Below are positions 20,223 through 31,889 of a stretch of DNA of 64,000 nucleotides, one piece after another. The DNA comes from Lasiosphaeria ovina (taxonomy: Eukaryota > Ascomycota > Sordariomycetes > Sordariales > Lasiosphaeriaceae). Positions within the stretch are counted from its first letter, which is position 1; every line of letters starts with the position of its first letter. Where the stretch lies: positions 3,534,001 through 3,598,000 of the forward strand of contig JAULSN010000006.1 of the NCBI GenBank assembly GCA_033439765.1, in the 5' to 3' direction. A program made the position numbers and the translations under genes. The notes under the pieces are model-generated. The model had not been told where the DNA came from. It worked only from the letters and a program-made list of their open reading frames with translations, and did not search any database.

Positions 20223-23200
20223 TCACAGTTCGTCCTTTGCATGACGTACTGGTTCCTTGACCGCCTCCGTAGCTTCGCTCGCAGCACTAGCCACCTTGTC
20301 GCCAATGCTTTTCATGGCTTCAACTGCCTCGTCGGCCGCCGACACAGCTGTCGCCTGTGCAGCACTGGCGAGACTGGATGCGGAAGATACACCAGTCTCG
20401 TAGGCCGCATGGAGCCGCGATAACACGCTTTCGGAGAATGTTGGCTCCTTCCCAACAAGCAGTTCTAAGACGATGCTGCTCACTGCCGAGTATTTCTTGG
20501 AAGCCTCATCGGAAGCCCCGGCAGCATAACTGCCAGCAGCGCTTGTAACGGATGCCGCGCCATCGCCGACGGCCTGAGTAACCGACGAAGCGTAGTTATT
20601 GGCAACACTGAATATGCTCTCGTACCACGGAGTTGGTGTCGGTGCCCCGTAGACCTGGATGCTAATCTTGCTGACTACCACTTCCCAGCTTTCGGCAGCC
20701 TTGTCTGCAGCGACTGCCACGTTATCATACCCGGCCGCAGCAGCAGCCGACACGTTTTCGCTAACAGCAGACGCTGCAGAAGCTGCATTCTCCCCAACGA
20801 GAGAGGCTGCAGAGGATACACTGTTCCCAACTACCGAAACGGCAGAAGCGGCAGACTCACTAACTACCGAAGCTGCAGAAGACACAGACTCACTGGCAAC
20901 CGAAACAATGGATGACGCGGTTCCAGAAAGGTTGGTTGGTGTTGGCGTAGCGGTCAGAGAGCTGAGGGCTGAACTTGCGGCAGCCATGAATTCGGAGTGC
21001 CTAACATGGGCCACGCCAATCGCCGCGTAGTAATTGTGTCTAGCGTTGTCGAGGAATTTGCTCGCGTAACCCGCAGGCGACGATGGAGTCGGAGTAGCAA
21101 GACCAACCGCAATCTTCGCACTCTCAAACTGCTCCTCGGCCCAAACACGGCCCTCCCGGAGTCTATCGGCAGCAATGGATTCGATACTTTCCATTGAAGG
21201 CCAGTCAATGCTCGGCATAGATGGAATGGGTATCGTGGTCGGAATGATGTTCTTTGTTGTTGGCGTGCCGTATATTTGATGCGAGGCAGCTTCCAATGCG
21301 TCATCGAGTCCAGCACTTGCCGATGCCACTGCCTTGCTGTAGGCCGAAGTAATTGATGCAAGCATTTTCTGGTGGGCGGGAAGAGGAGTCCCGTGGACTT
21401 GGACAGACAGCACAGAGATGGCCTGCGAGTACTGGGCATCTGCACGCGACATGGCCGCTGAGTATGCCGACTTCAGCTCTTGACGTACCGACTCTATCAC
21501 GCCCGCAACATCGTCCACATCTTCAAGTATGGGCTCCCGGCTGGGAACAGACTGCGCGGCGGCGCCAAGAAACGCAGGCTTCACGGACGACGGGGAAGCC
21601 GAGACGGGTAGTTCTTCTGTGGGAACCAGGATATCGTGGGTTTCAAGATCCGGATCCTCGACTGGGAGCTGGATCGGGGCAGGGCCGTCTTCTTTTAGCT
21701 CGCTGGTGTTTCCGGCCACAATTGGAGTTTGTTCCAAGATGATGGTGGATGCAAGATCCGGGGCTTGTTGTGTAGTCGAGTCGCCGCCTTCCGATCCGAG
21801 TGTTGCCTCAGTGGACTCCTCCGTAGGTTCAGCTGCGTCCGGTGACAAGCTCTCAACTGATGGTATAGCAGATTCCACAACAAGGCTAGAGACTTCTACT
21901 GAGAGGCCAATTGCGGCCTCACCAACGGCAGATCCTGCACTGCTTACAGAATGTGAAGCTTTGGAGGCAAACTCCCCGAGTGACGATGAGGCCTGAGCAA
22001 CAGACTGAATTTCGCTTGCCGACCGTACAGCCTGTTCCGATTGCTCTTCAGCCGTGCTTAGAGCATTCTTGACAGCCTCCTTCGCGTCCTCGACAAGTTC
22101 AGCTGCTAGGTTGGTCCCTTCTTTAATCTTCTCTGCAACCGCATCCTTGCCCGCAACAGCAGAGTCTTCGGCCTTGCTTAGAACATTAGCTGCCGCATCC
22201 TTCAAGGCCGTAGCAGCCTTGGCGGCCTGCTCCATAACAGTGCTGTCAAATTCGGAAGTGTCGTCGGATGCAGCGAGCTTCCACTTGGCAACCTGCTTAA
22301 GGCGTGCAAGCTCCTTGGCGGCGGATGCTGCGATATTCATAGCCTCGTCCTCGATGTTGGCGCCTTCGAGCTGGGCGGCCTCAAGGTTAGGGTGGGTTAC
22401 AATCAGATTCTCCAGGTCGCCTTGCCACTCGTCGAAACGGCTCTTGAGAAGATGGTATTTCGCCCAGTCCTTGTAGGTAATACCATCCATCCAAGCCCAT
22501 TTCATACCAATCTTCTGAAGCGCAAGATCTCGTATGTTCTCAAGGATAGCAAAATGGGTTTCTGCCGCCTTCGTGATGGCCGCTTGCATCTCGGCCTCGT
22601 AAGTCTCACGCCACGCGCGCACATCTAGGGCCTTCTCCCTGATGGCCATGCCCGCCTGCCGAACGACCTTGACAATTTCCTCCTCGCTCTCCTTTGGAGA
22701 GGCGCTTCCCTTGTTGGCCGCACCGACGATTGCTTGTATATCGCGGCGAAGGCCGACTAGGCCAGATACTGTGCTTTTCTGAAGCTGTTCTAGTAGAGAC
22801 TTGCCCGTAATTCTTGCGCTGCGCCGGATCATCCTCTTCGTGATCTCTTGAACTCGCTCGTCGATCTCCGCGGCGCCCTCGTCAGCGGCTTTGGAGTATC
22901 TTTCCTGCCAATCTTTCAGGTCGGCAGCAACGGTCTCCCGGGCAGTCCGACGGACGGGATCCTCGTTTTCAACTAAGCCATCGACCTCAGGAGGTGGCAC
23001 AAGGTCTGCAGTCGACCTCGGCTTTGTCGACTCTGTAGTGTTGTCCTCCTCCTCGACCTGCGTTGCGACACTTGAAGTTGTCGAAGACAAGCTTGAAGAT
23101 GATGTGCTCGAGGAGGCGGAAATGGAAGGTTTAGCAAATGACGATGAGGCTTTACTGGATGAACTTGATATAGTCGGTTAGCTGGTTTCGGAAACGGAGA

Positions 23201-24183
23201 TTTCGGGAGGTAGACAAGTAGCTTACCTTGGCTGCGACTCGGTAACTGTCTTGGGAACAGTCTTCTTGCCGCTATTGTACCTGCCTAGCCGCTTGCCAAT
23301 CTTGACAAGTTGCGGTTCAACATTCTCGACGTAGATAACCCTCAGCTGCGGCCAGACAGTCGCGTCGAGAAACACGTAGGTCTTGTTCCAGGCCCAAATA
23401 ACCGACGGCACAGCCTTTCCCGTGGTGAAATCCGAGGCAGCGGCATAGCCCTGATAGACATACGGCTGTATGTACTGGTATGAAGGCAACAAAAACTCGT
23501 GATATGTCTGCAGGGCGTTGGTGCGCGCAATCTCGAAATAGGGCCCAGCAACGGCTGTGACGCGAGTGACATGTGGACCCAAGTTCTGGTCATACTGGGC
23601 GACGGCGAGATGCTGATACCTGGCAACCTGGGGCTGAACGCTCTTCTCCCACTGCGCCCTCCCATATGACTGAGCCAGTTGTAACGTGGGAGCGCCGTGC
23701 CTCTTCGCGTATCCCCAGCTTGGCGAGATGACTCTCTGGTCAACTACATTGTAGTACGGCCGAACAAGGTCCACATAGGGCGCTGCGTAGGCGTCATAGT
23801 AGGGCTCGAAGATGGGAGAAACGGTTTGTACGAGTTGGAAGTAGGGCTTGCACATTCGTGGAGAGGTCTCGTCACAGGCGTCGAGGGTCGATGGACACCG
23901 AAGCAGAATCGTGAAGATGGAATACCACGTCAAAAGTCTGAGACAGAAAGGTCGGTCAGTGCGCCAACTCTGAGGGTAGGTACAGTTTGCCCAGCGGAGT
24001 CGCCATAAGGCACAGAAAGGCTTACCTGGCGACGGCGTTGAGGCTGCGAGCAAGGAAGCCTGGCCGAGAGGGCGTGGCTCTCTTCTTGGGGCCAACAGGG
24101 TGGCCGTTGAGTGTTGATTTAATAGCGCCATTGATGCCGTTCATGGGCTTCGGGCCCTTGAGCGACCCGTTTGTGTCGTCCAT
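20223..24183 (-). CDS. Large Ala/Ser-rich helical protein with one N-terminal membrane segment
   Basis: Three exons on the minus strand: 24183-24026, 23937-23227, 23163-20223; introns of 88 and 63 nt (GTAAGC/TCAG, GTAAGC/CAAG). The product has 1269 residues. Residues 1-53 are basic and Pro/Gly-rich; a hydrophobic segment LLTWYSIFTILL follows at about 54-65. Residues 90-290 are rich in Tyr-Pro steps (PYY, PYV, YIQPYVYQGY) with amphipathic helices. A Ser-rich linker leads to a long Lys/Glu/Ala helical region, then a C-terminal half of Ala/Ser repeats where QVHGTPLP, QIYGTPT and QVYGAPTP recur, suggesting degenerate repeats of roughly 100 residues. Fungal relatives are, to my memory, often labelled hoxa13-like, for which I see no homeodomain. 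The pattern would suit a lipid- or membrane-surface protein; this is inference. Confidence 0.8.
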
Positions 24184-26059
24184 GGCGCGCTACGGTTCAG
24201 CGCCAGGCTAAGAAACGCGACAGGCGTGCGAAGGCGTCTGGGGAGACTTATGCGGCTCACGGTCGCAAGGAGAGCATACGGAGCTTCTTGGTGGAGGGCG
24301 AGGTCAAGCCGTGTCAATCAGCGCCCTTATTTCCTGTGCTGATGTCGTGGGGACGGAAGGTCAAAGGTGGCCGCGATGACACGCCAGAAAAAAGAAGCTC
24401 GGACGATGTCACAGGCGCACTAAAACTCGCTCCTGCCGCGGCGCGGGCGCGGGACTTGCTCTTCTGTTGGCCCGGGCTTTGGTAAGCGAGAAGCAGGGGC
24501 AGTCGGATTTGCATCAGCAAAAAAATGGCTTCGAGGTGGAACTCACTGTGGTAGTATTCTGTATTGTAATTTTGCTTGCTCATGCAACGCAGAAAAATTG
24601 GAGACTGACCCCAAATGTCGACTTTCACAGTGGCTGTCGGTGGCTATAGATGCAAAATTCCGATCCTCTCTTTATCTCGTCCTTGGTTACCAATGTGCTG
24701 GGAACTAACGTCACGGCTCTCTCGAGCTTGTTTTGGCGCGACTGTCGTTTTAGCGGTGTCTTGGTGCACGTCATTCGGCGTTGTGGCGGCCGGCCCACCC
24801 ACCAATCCCAAACCCAAGCGAGACCAATAGAGGGACCCTCCCCTCCAACCTTACGTAGTTACACGGCCGGAGACTTCATGGATATTCTCTTGGCTACTTC
24901 GTAAATGTAGGTAGGCATGTTACGAGGCTAGACAAGTCGTGATTTAATACCTAAGTTGAGAATGATTCGTATCCCGGGCTTGTCCTTGATAAGCCGGAAG
25001 CCGGAAGCCGGAAGCCGAAACATTTTCCACCGCAAAATGGCATTTTACTTTCCTGCCATCGTATCCCGGGGATAAAAATCAAGCCAGGATCAACCTCGAC
25101 CCTATTGACATGAAATCTTTTCATTTGGGTTTCTATATGAGAACTCTAATCTTTGAGCTAACAGCGAAGTCTTCAGTCCACCTTTCTGGTATCCAAACGC
25201 AACGCATACAATCCAATCCCTGAATGTGAAGATCTGAGGGGCCCCAGCACTTTACGGCTCGACCTCAGGTTTTTCGCCGAGGCAGGTAATAACTATTAGA
25301 ACTTTTATTCTAAAATTATAGAGGCCTATCAATTCTCCAAAAATGCCTATGAACTAAATAGTAGGCCTTTTTTGCCGGTTTATTTGCGATAATCTTCTCC
25401 TTATTTCCAGGTATCCTGATTCCTAGGTACGTACTAGGCCAATAAGTAATTAGGGATTGGAGTGGGCAAAGCTGAGAGGCACGTGCTTCAAAGCCCCACT
25501 CTTCACCTTTCTCGCCGTGGGCTGGCCTGAGTGGCCCAACCAGCCTGCAACCCTTTTCAGTGGGAACACCTCGGCTGACCCCACTAATTTCCAGAGGCAG
25601 TTGAGGTTTAGCAAGCAGCCCAGCCCAGCCGCAACCGAAGTTCGCAACCTTCCAAGTGTCCTAGCCACCCCGCCCACGCCTTAGGGATTCTTCACCACGA
25701 CGTCCTATCGCTTGCTTCTGGACCACCGAGCAACCTGGAACCTCGCGATATCCTCCCCCCACCAGCACCTCAACGTTTGCACACCGCCGTGCCGCGCGCA
25801 ATCCGCCATAGCTTTGTCCCGCGTCACACATCTCTTGCCATCCCGAAGCTGGCCGGCCGCTCTTTGTCTCCAACTACCGGCCGCCACCCGCTATCGTCCC
25901 TGCTACGCAACTGGCGCCCGTCTCCCCATCGCCCTTTTCGCGTCACTGTTGCCGCATACATATCTACTCATGACAAGGTAGGACGCGCATCTGGGCTACC
26001 CTGGATGGCATGTCCCTAAAGTCAGCCGCCGCTCCGACAACTCAGCTCCAATTCCAGCG
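24184..26059. other. Divergent promoter region of about 1.9 kb
   Basis: Lies between two divergent genes (1269-residue protein on minus, Doa10-type ligase on plus). No gene recognised. Contains a heptamer repeat at 24991, an A/T-rich block (25265-25400) and a C-rich leader before 26060. Confidence 0.5.
24991..25017 (+). repeat. AAGCCGG heptamer, four copies
   Basis: Three perfect AAGCCGG units and a fourth ending in AAGCCGA. A short slippage repeat in non-coding DNA. Confidence 0.85.
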
Positions 26060-29000
26060 ATGAGCGACGCGCGAATAGACCCGTTCCTGGGTCACGACCC
26101 AGCCCGGTTTCCAAACACGCGCCTCCGAGCCTCCGCCGCCTCCGAGCACAGCGACAGCCCCGATCCCGACGGCCAGCCATCATTATTCCGGACTGCCCAG
26201 CCCGACCCGGCCCCGTCGACGGACCCAGATACATGTCGGATATGTCGGGGCGAAAAGACGGCTGAGGAGCCGCTCTTTTATCCCTGCAAATGCAGTGGGA
26301 GCATCAAATTTGTCCACCAGGACTGTTTAATGGAATGGCTGTCACACTCTCAGAAGAAACACTGCGAGCTATGTAAAACGCCTTTCCGGTTCACGAAGCT
26401 TTATGCACACGACATGCCCAAGGTCCTGCCGTTCCATGTCTTCGTCAGCCACATGGCCAAATACACCGTTAGAAACCTGCTGGTCTGGCTAAGGGCTGCG
26501 CTGGTGGTGAGCGTCTGGTTGGGCTGGTTACCATATTTGATGCGCTCGGTCTGGTCTTTTCTATTTTGGATCAGCGATGAGGGCCTCGGAGGCGGCTCCT
26601 CTTTCTTCGGGAGGCAGAACGCCACAGCCGGAGACAGCTTCAACAGTCTTGCTGCCACAAATCATGCCACTGGTGTTTGCCCGTCGAGCCCCCTGTTCGC
26701 TCCGTCAACTACAGTTGCAACTATCGGCGGCGTCTTAGACGGGCTGCCCGTGGACTCTGTTCAGCTGGTGAAGGGCTTGTACAGCATCAACTTGACATCG
26801 GCAGACCCCTTGTATTCGACCATATTACGTCTCCTCTTTGGCACGGTTGGCCTTGCTGAGAAGCCCGCAGCAACCGCCTCCAACGCCAGTGTTTCGATCC
26901 TCGACAACGCCCTATCCCCCTCGGCGAGCCACCATTCGCTGCTGAGTGAAGTTGGCTTTCTTCGGAACATGACGCGGCATGCGTCAATCAACCGCACCAT
27001 CATTGCCACTCTCGAAGGCCAGATCATCACCATTCTCGTCATTGTGTGCTTCATTCTCATCATCCTGGTAAGAGATTATGTTGTGCAACAACAGCCCGAG
27101 ATCAACATGCGTGCCGCTTTTGCTGCCGCCGAGAATCCAGTTCCGCAACCGCCTCTAGAGGACCCCGGGGTTCGAGCAGAAGACATTGAACACCTAGCTG
27201 GGCCTGGAGAGGAGGAACCGGTGGACGATAACTCCGATGAAGAGGCGGCCCAAGCTTCCATGGCTGCGGATCATACGAGCAACCAGTCGGCCATAGAGGA
27301 TCAGTTCTTTCTCCACCGCCAGACTTCAGATAGCAGCGCTCTGGGTGCTTCCGAAGAGTCGATGCTAGCCCCAATCTTGGACGTGCATCGAAATCTGACT
27401 AATCCTGGGGGCCCGACGGCAAGCCTGTTGGACCATGAGAGAACAACAGTCAACGAGTACCTAGAAATATATAGAGAGGCTGGCGGAGACCCAGAAAAAA
27501 TACTTGGGATTGCAAAAGAGCGCCACCTAGAAGACAAGCTGGACTATTGGATCAGGCTCACCAGGTCAATAATGGACCGAAACAGACAGCCGGATAATGA
27601 GAGCTCAGATGGAGGTGATATGTCTGAATCGACCGCGGAAATGAGCACGGCGGCTCAGTATGCCACATCGGCCGCCACAAGATCGACCGGCTCCGGCTCT
27701 AACCAATCATCAGAGTGGGTTTGGCCACCCGACCAGCAAGATCAAGCCGATCCAAGGGAGAAAGGGAAGTATCCGGCAACCGAGGAAGAACAGGGCAACT
27801 CGGAAGCGCAGCACATGAACCCCTTTAGGCCACGTTCTAACACCGACGGCCCCAGAGTTAGCGACACTCTGAACCCCCTGGCTAACAACAACTGGTCATT
27901 CTCTGATTTACCACACCAACCACTGACGGCACCAATATCGCCATCACATATATCAGCCACGCAACGAGACCTTTACCCTATCCAACCGTCCCCGACGACG
28001 CGTGGGTCAAGCAATACCGGAGACACCTTGCCATCAGTGGTCGCGGCTGATCCACCAGGCTCCTCGAGTCCTGTAAGCGAGGATGCTCGCCAGATTGCGG
28101 AAGTCCTTCAGCTTCACTCCGAAACAACCCTTCCTGCTTTGCTTGAGGATACGCAAGATGTGGATGTTGTTCTTTACCGCCCCGCTGCTGAGGCCCCTCT
28201 TCGTCGGCAGCCTGCGTCCTTGGCTGAGCGGGTTGCCGACTTCATGTGGCGCGACGTCGACGCCATTGACCCCGCGGAATTGGCTGCCGTGGGTATGCAA
28301 GACGGGTTTGGGGATGATGATGACGCCGGCCTTGCTGTTGCCCTGCAAGACGACGCGTTAGCCGACGATGAGGAGAGGGATCGGGAGGTGGTGGAGGCTG
28401 CGGTCGCAGCCGGCCTGGACCCCGAAGCGATTGAGGACGCCGAGGATCTCGAGGGCATCCTGGAGCTACTCGGGATGCGGGGCCCTGTCGCGGGTCTGTT
28501 CCAAAATGCCATCTTCTGCGCCTTTCTTGTCTCCATCACCATTTTCCTCGGCATATTTGTGCCATACAATATCGGACGAATCAGCGTATGGACCATTGCG
28601 AACCCCGTGCGCCCGGCACGAATGCTATTCAGCATTTCGAAATTTGTCCAAGATTGCGCCGTTGTTATTCTGGGGTTTTCCTTGTTTTTATTATCCTACG
28701 GGCTTCAGTCACAGGCTCGGCTGGTCAAGTTTATGTCCTTCGCCGACTACATGCAGGCCACCACCGCGGCCTCCTTGGCGATGGCCTTGAGCGCCGCAAA
28801 CAGAATCGCCGCTAGCTTCATGACGGAGCTTCCCATTATCTCGGCTTCAGAAATGCGCAACTTCTCCGCCCTTAGCCACGAAGCCTTGCTCGCCATAAAG
28901 GAGCACCTCGGCGCTGCATTTGCCACTGTGGGGAAGCTGTTCGTGTTCTTGTCTGGCGGTGACTACGCTGGCAAGGGCTCCGAGGTGATATCAGTGGCTA

Positions 29001-31315
29001 GCAACATTTCTACCGTCGCGTGGGCGGGCCTGAAGGACCTACCGGACGTATTATCGAATCCGGGTTCCTGGGTCATCAATCTAAATCTACCGGAAACAGC
29101 GGGAACCATCAATCCAGAACTTGCATACTGGAACGGCGTGGACAGGTTCTGGGCCATCATGTGCGGTTATATCGCCATATCGATAATTGCGGGACTCTAT
29201 CTCCGTCGCGGCACTCCTTTCTCGTCCGGGCAGACCGGCCAGGACTGGGAGGCGTCCATCATCGACGGGCTGAACCAAGCCAGCGGGGTCATGAAAGTCA
29301 TTCTGATCATTGGCATCGAGATGCTTGTTTTCCCTCTCTATTGCGGCATGCTCCTCGACGTTGCACTGCTACCTCTGTTCGAGAATACGTCGATGAAGTC
29401 TCGGGTTCTTTTCACCGTCAACTACCCTGTCACCTCGATCTTTGTCCACTGGTTTGTTGGCACGGGTTACATGTTCCATTTCGCCCTGTTCGTCTCCATG
29501 TGCCGAAAGATCATGCGCAAGGGCGTCCTCTACTTCATCCGCGACCCCGACGATCCCGAATTCCACCCGGTTCGTGATGTACTGGAGCGCAACGTCACTA
29601 CCCAGTTGCGGAAAATTCTCTTTTCCGCCTTCGTCTATGGCGCGCTTGTTATTGTGTGTCTTGGTGGCGTTGTTTGGGGGTTGGCCCTGTCACTCCCTAC
29701 CGTTTTGCCCATCCACTACTCGTCCAACGAGCCGGTCCTCGAGTTCCCCATTGACCTCCTTTTCTACAACTTCCTGATGCCCCTCGCGGTCAAGTTCTTC
29801 CGGCCCAGTGACGGCCTCCATGCCATGTACACTTGGTGGTTCCGGAAGTGTGCTCGCGTGTTGAGGATCACCTGGTTCCTCTTTGGGGAGCGACGGATAG
29901 ACGAGGAGGGGCATTTAGCCCTTGGGGAGGAATCTCCACATCGGAACCTGCCCTGGTGGAGAACGCTGTTCTTGGAGTTGGACGACAGCGGTAATGTCAT
30001 TCCCAAGACATGGAAGGATACCTTCGAAGGCGGCACTGCCAGTCCGACCTTGTCCATCCCCACCGATGAGTTGATCACCCTAAACGTCAAAAAGATCAAC
30101 CTCGTCAGGTCTGGGCAGCTCATTTCTGACGGACGCTTTGTTCGCACCCCGGCATCTGACCAGGTGAAAATTCCCAAGGGCAAGACGGTCTTCTTGGCCG
30201 TCAACGAAAACAACACTAGACAGGATGAACAGCCTGACCAGGCTGACACGGATATCTACTCGACCAACCAGTATCAATTAGTCTTTGTACCGCCGCACTT
30301 CCGCGTCCGCGTGTTCCTTTTCATTCTGTTCATCTGGATTTTTGCCGCCGTCACTGGCGTTGGCATCACCATTGTACCGCTTGTTTTTGGCCGGCGCATG
30401 TTCAAGCTGCTCATCCCTAGCCACATACGCACCAACGATATCTACGCCTTCAGTATCGGGATCTACGTCTTAGGCTCGGTCGCATACACGGCATTTCATC
30501 TGCGAACAATCTATCGAGCCGTGGAGGAATGGGTCGTGGTAGCCGCTTTATCGGCGTACAATCGCGACGGCGTGCGGCGGGTTCTGAACACGGTGCTCCG
30601 TATCGCCAGGGTCGTTTACGCCTATGTCTTCCTTTTGCTCGTCTTCCCCCTCATGGTGGCCTCCCTGATGGAACTGTACGCCTTGATTCCCCTTCACGAA
30701 TTCATGTACAGCATCCTCCTGTCAGGCGGTGGCACCTCGACTACGTCGTCTGCCGAGGCTGCCGATCTGAACCCAAGGCACACAATACGAGTGATCCAAG
30801 CGTGGACGATTGGCCTGCTCTACTTGAAACTGGGCGCACATTTTATAACCCATTGGTTTATCGACACTCGGCTAGCCGCCGCCGTCAGAGCCGTCCTCCG
30901 CCGTGGCTGGCTTGATCCCGACCTTGCTGTCCTCACTCGCGCCTTTATTATCCCTGGCGTCACGCTCTGGGCCGCAGCCGTTGCAACTCCGCTGCTCGTC
31001 GCCAAGTTCACAGTGGCAAATGGTCTTGCCGAGGCCATTGTGCAAGGCTCTGGCGCGGTGCTAATAGACGGTGTACCCGACCAGCCATTGCATGATGCCT
31101 ACTTGGTTTTGATATATCGTCTGAGCTTCCCCTTCATTGCACTTGGTCTCGCCATGTGCATCACGTTGTGGAGCATGGTCGGCGTTTTCCGAAGCTGGAA
31201 GGTGCGGATACGGGATGAAGCCTACTTGATCGGCGAGCGCCTCCACAACTTTGGCGTCGTTAATGGCCCGCCGAGAGCTCGAGGTGCCTGGAGGGCCAGC
31301 GGGTCACGTCTATGA
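26060..31315 (+). CDS. ssm4: Doa10/Ssm4-type RING-CH E3 ubiquitin ligase of the ER membrane
   Basis: 1751 residues in a single exon. The N-terminus carries a RING-CH (RINGv) finger with ligands C59, C62, C76, C78, H86, C89, C102 and C105 (C4HC3), which binds the E2 enzyme. Behind it lie many hydrophobic helices, first around residues 135-175 and 320-345, then dense from about 820 to the C-terminus, giving the polytopic layout of Doa10/MARCH6. A long acidic, Ser-rich cytosolic loop (about 370-790) sits between. Yeast Doa10 is about 1300 residues; the longer loop accounts for the difference. The enzyme marks misfolded cytosolic, nuclear and ER-membrane proteins for proteasomal breakdown (ERAD-C). 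The ATG at 26060 follows a C-rich leader and is the only start that keeps the RING near the N-terminus. Confidence 0.95.
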   Translation: MSDARIDPFLGHDPARFPNTRLRASAASEHSDSPDPDGQPSLFRTAQPDPAPSTDPDTCRICRGEKTAEEPLFYPCKCSGSIKFVHQDCLMEWLSHSQKKHCELCKTPFRFTKLYAHDMPKVLPFHVFVSHMAKYTVRNLLVWLRAALVVSVWLGWLPYLMRSVWSFLFWISDEGLGGGSSFFGRQNATAGDSFNSLAATNHATGVCPSSPLFAPSTTVATIGGVLDGLPVDSVQLVKGLYSINLTSADPLYSTILRLLFGTVGLAEKPAATASNASVSILDNALSPSASHHSLLSEVGFLRNMTRHASINRTIIATLEGQIITILVIVCFILIILVRDYVVQQQPEINMRAAFAAAENPVPQPPLEDPGVRAEDIEHLAGPGEEEPVDDNSDEEAAQASMAADHTSNQSAIEDQFFLHRQTSDSSALGASEESMLAPILDVHRNLTNPGGPTASLLDHERTTVNEYLEIYREAGGDPEKILGIAKERHLEDKLDYWIRLTRSIMDRNRQPDNESSDGGDMSESTAEMSTAAQYATSAATRSTGSGSNQSSEWVWPPDQQDQADPREKGKYPATEEEQGNSEAQHMNPFRPRSNTDGPRVSDTLNPLANNNWSFSDLPHQPLTAPISPSHISATQRDLYPIQPSPTTRGSSNTGDTLPSVVAADPPGSSSPVSEDARQIAEVLQLHSETTLPALLEDTQDVDVVLYRPAAEAPLRRQPASLAERVADFMWRDVDAIDPAELAAVGMQDGFGDDDDAGLAVALQDDALADDEERDREVVEAAVAAGLDPEAIEDAEDLEGILELLGMRGPVAGLFQNAIFCAFLVSITIFLGIFVPYNIGRISVWTIANPVRPARMLFSISKFVQDCAVVILGFSLFLLSYGLQSQARLVKFMSFADYMQATTAASLAMALSAANRIAASFMTELPIISASEMRNFSALSHEALLAIKEHLGAAFATVGKLFVFLSGGDYAGKGSEVISVASNISTVAWAGLKDLPDVLSNPGSWVINLNLPETAGTINPELAYWNGVDRFWAIMCGYIAISIIAGLYLRRGTPFSSGQTGQDWEASIIDGLNQASGVMKVILIIGIEMLVFPLYCGMLLDVALLPLFENTSMKSRVLFTVNYPVTSIFVHWFVGTGYMFHFALFVSMCRKIMRKGVLYFIRDPDDPEFHPVRDVLERNVTTQLRKILFSAFVYGALVIVCLGGVVWGLALSLPTVLPIHYSSNEPVLEFPIDLLFYNFLMPLAVKFFRPSDGLHAMYTWWFRKCARVLRITWFLFGERRIDEEGHLALGEESPHRNLPWWRTLFLELDDSGNVIPKTWKDTFEGGTASPTLSIPTDELITLNVKKINLVRSGQLISDGRFVRTPASDQVKIPKGKTVFLAVNENNTRQDEQPDQADTDIYSTNQYQLVFVPPHFRVRVFLFILFIWIFAAVTGVGITIVPLVFGRRMFKLLIPSHIRTNDIYAFSIGIYVLGSVAYTAFHLRTIYRAVEEWVVVAALSAYNRDGVRRVLNTVLRIARVVYAYVFLLLVFPLMVASLMELYALIPLHEFMYSILLSGGGTSTTSSAEAADLNPRHTIRVIQAWTIGLLYLKLGAHFITHWFIDTRLAAAVRAVLRRGWLDPDLAVLTRAFIIPGVTLWAAAVATPLLVAKFTVANGLAEAIVQGSGAVLIDGVPDQPLHDAYLVLIYRLSFPFIALGLAMCITLWSMVGVFRSWKVRIRDEAYLIGERLHNFGVVNGPPRARGAWRASGSRL

Positions 31316-31889
31316 TGGCATGCGGAGGCCGATTTGCCCGCGGCCTCCCGCATCCCGGTAACCTGAGTTTTCTAGGTACTTTTGCGGCAGCACCGTGGGT
31401 GTATAAGCGTGTATAGATGGGCGTTGGGGAACGAAATGCATTTCTGGAGATTGATTATAGTTTTGGTTCCAACAACATTCCCCCATCCTCGACACGATGT
31501 TATGGGTCAATGTACGTACGGGTAAATTACGATTAGCAAACACAGAGCATATGTCTGTTCCATATTGGCGTTCTTGAGAACTATGGGCGCAGTGTTAAAC
31601 AATATTATTTTACCACCAATTATATCAAGGGATATTCCGCGTCACTGGCAGTGCAGGCAAGCATGCAGTGTGATAATTCGCTGCCTCGATTCGGGTAGTT
31701 CATCTATAAAAGGTATTTCTATCTACATGTCTATTTCTATGTCAAGGTAATGATTGCTATTCAACTCTACGTTTTTTCCTTTTGAGAAGGTTAGGTACCA
31801 GTCCACATCCTTTTATCAAGAGACCAATCCTTCCAAACAAGGTGCACTTGAAGTGCCTGCTGCACCCATGCCAGAGTGCTGGCGCATCA
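31316..31889. other. Convergent intergenic region
   Basis: No gene seen between the Doa10-type gene and the transporter remnant. A/T-rich, with repeated TATTTCTAT words at 31708-31740. Confidence 0.55.
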
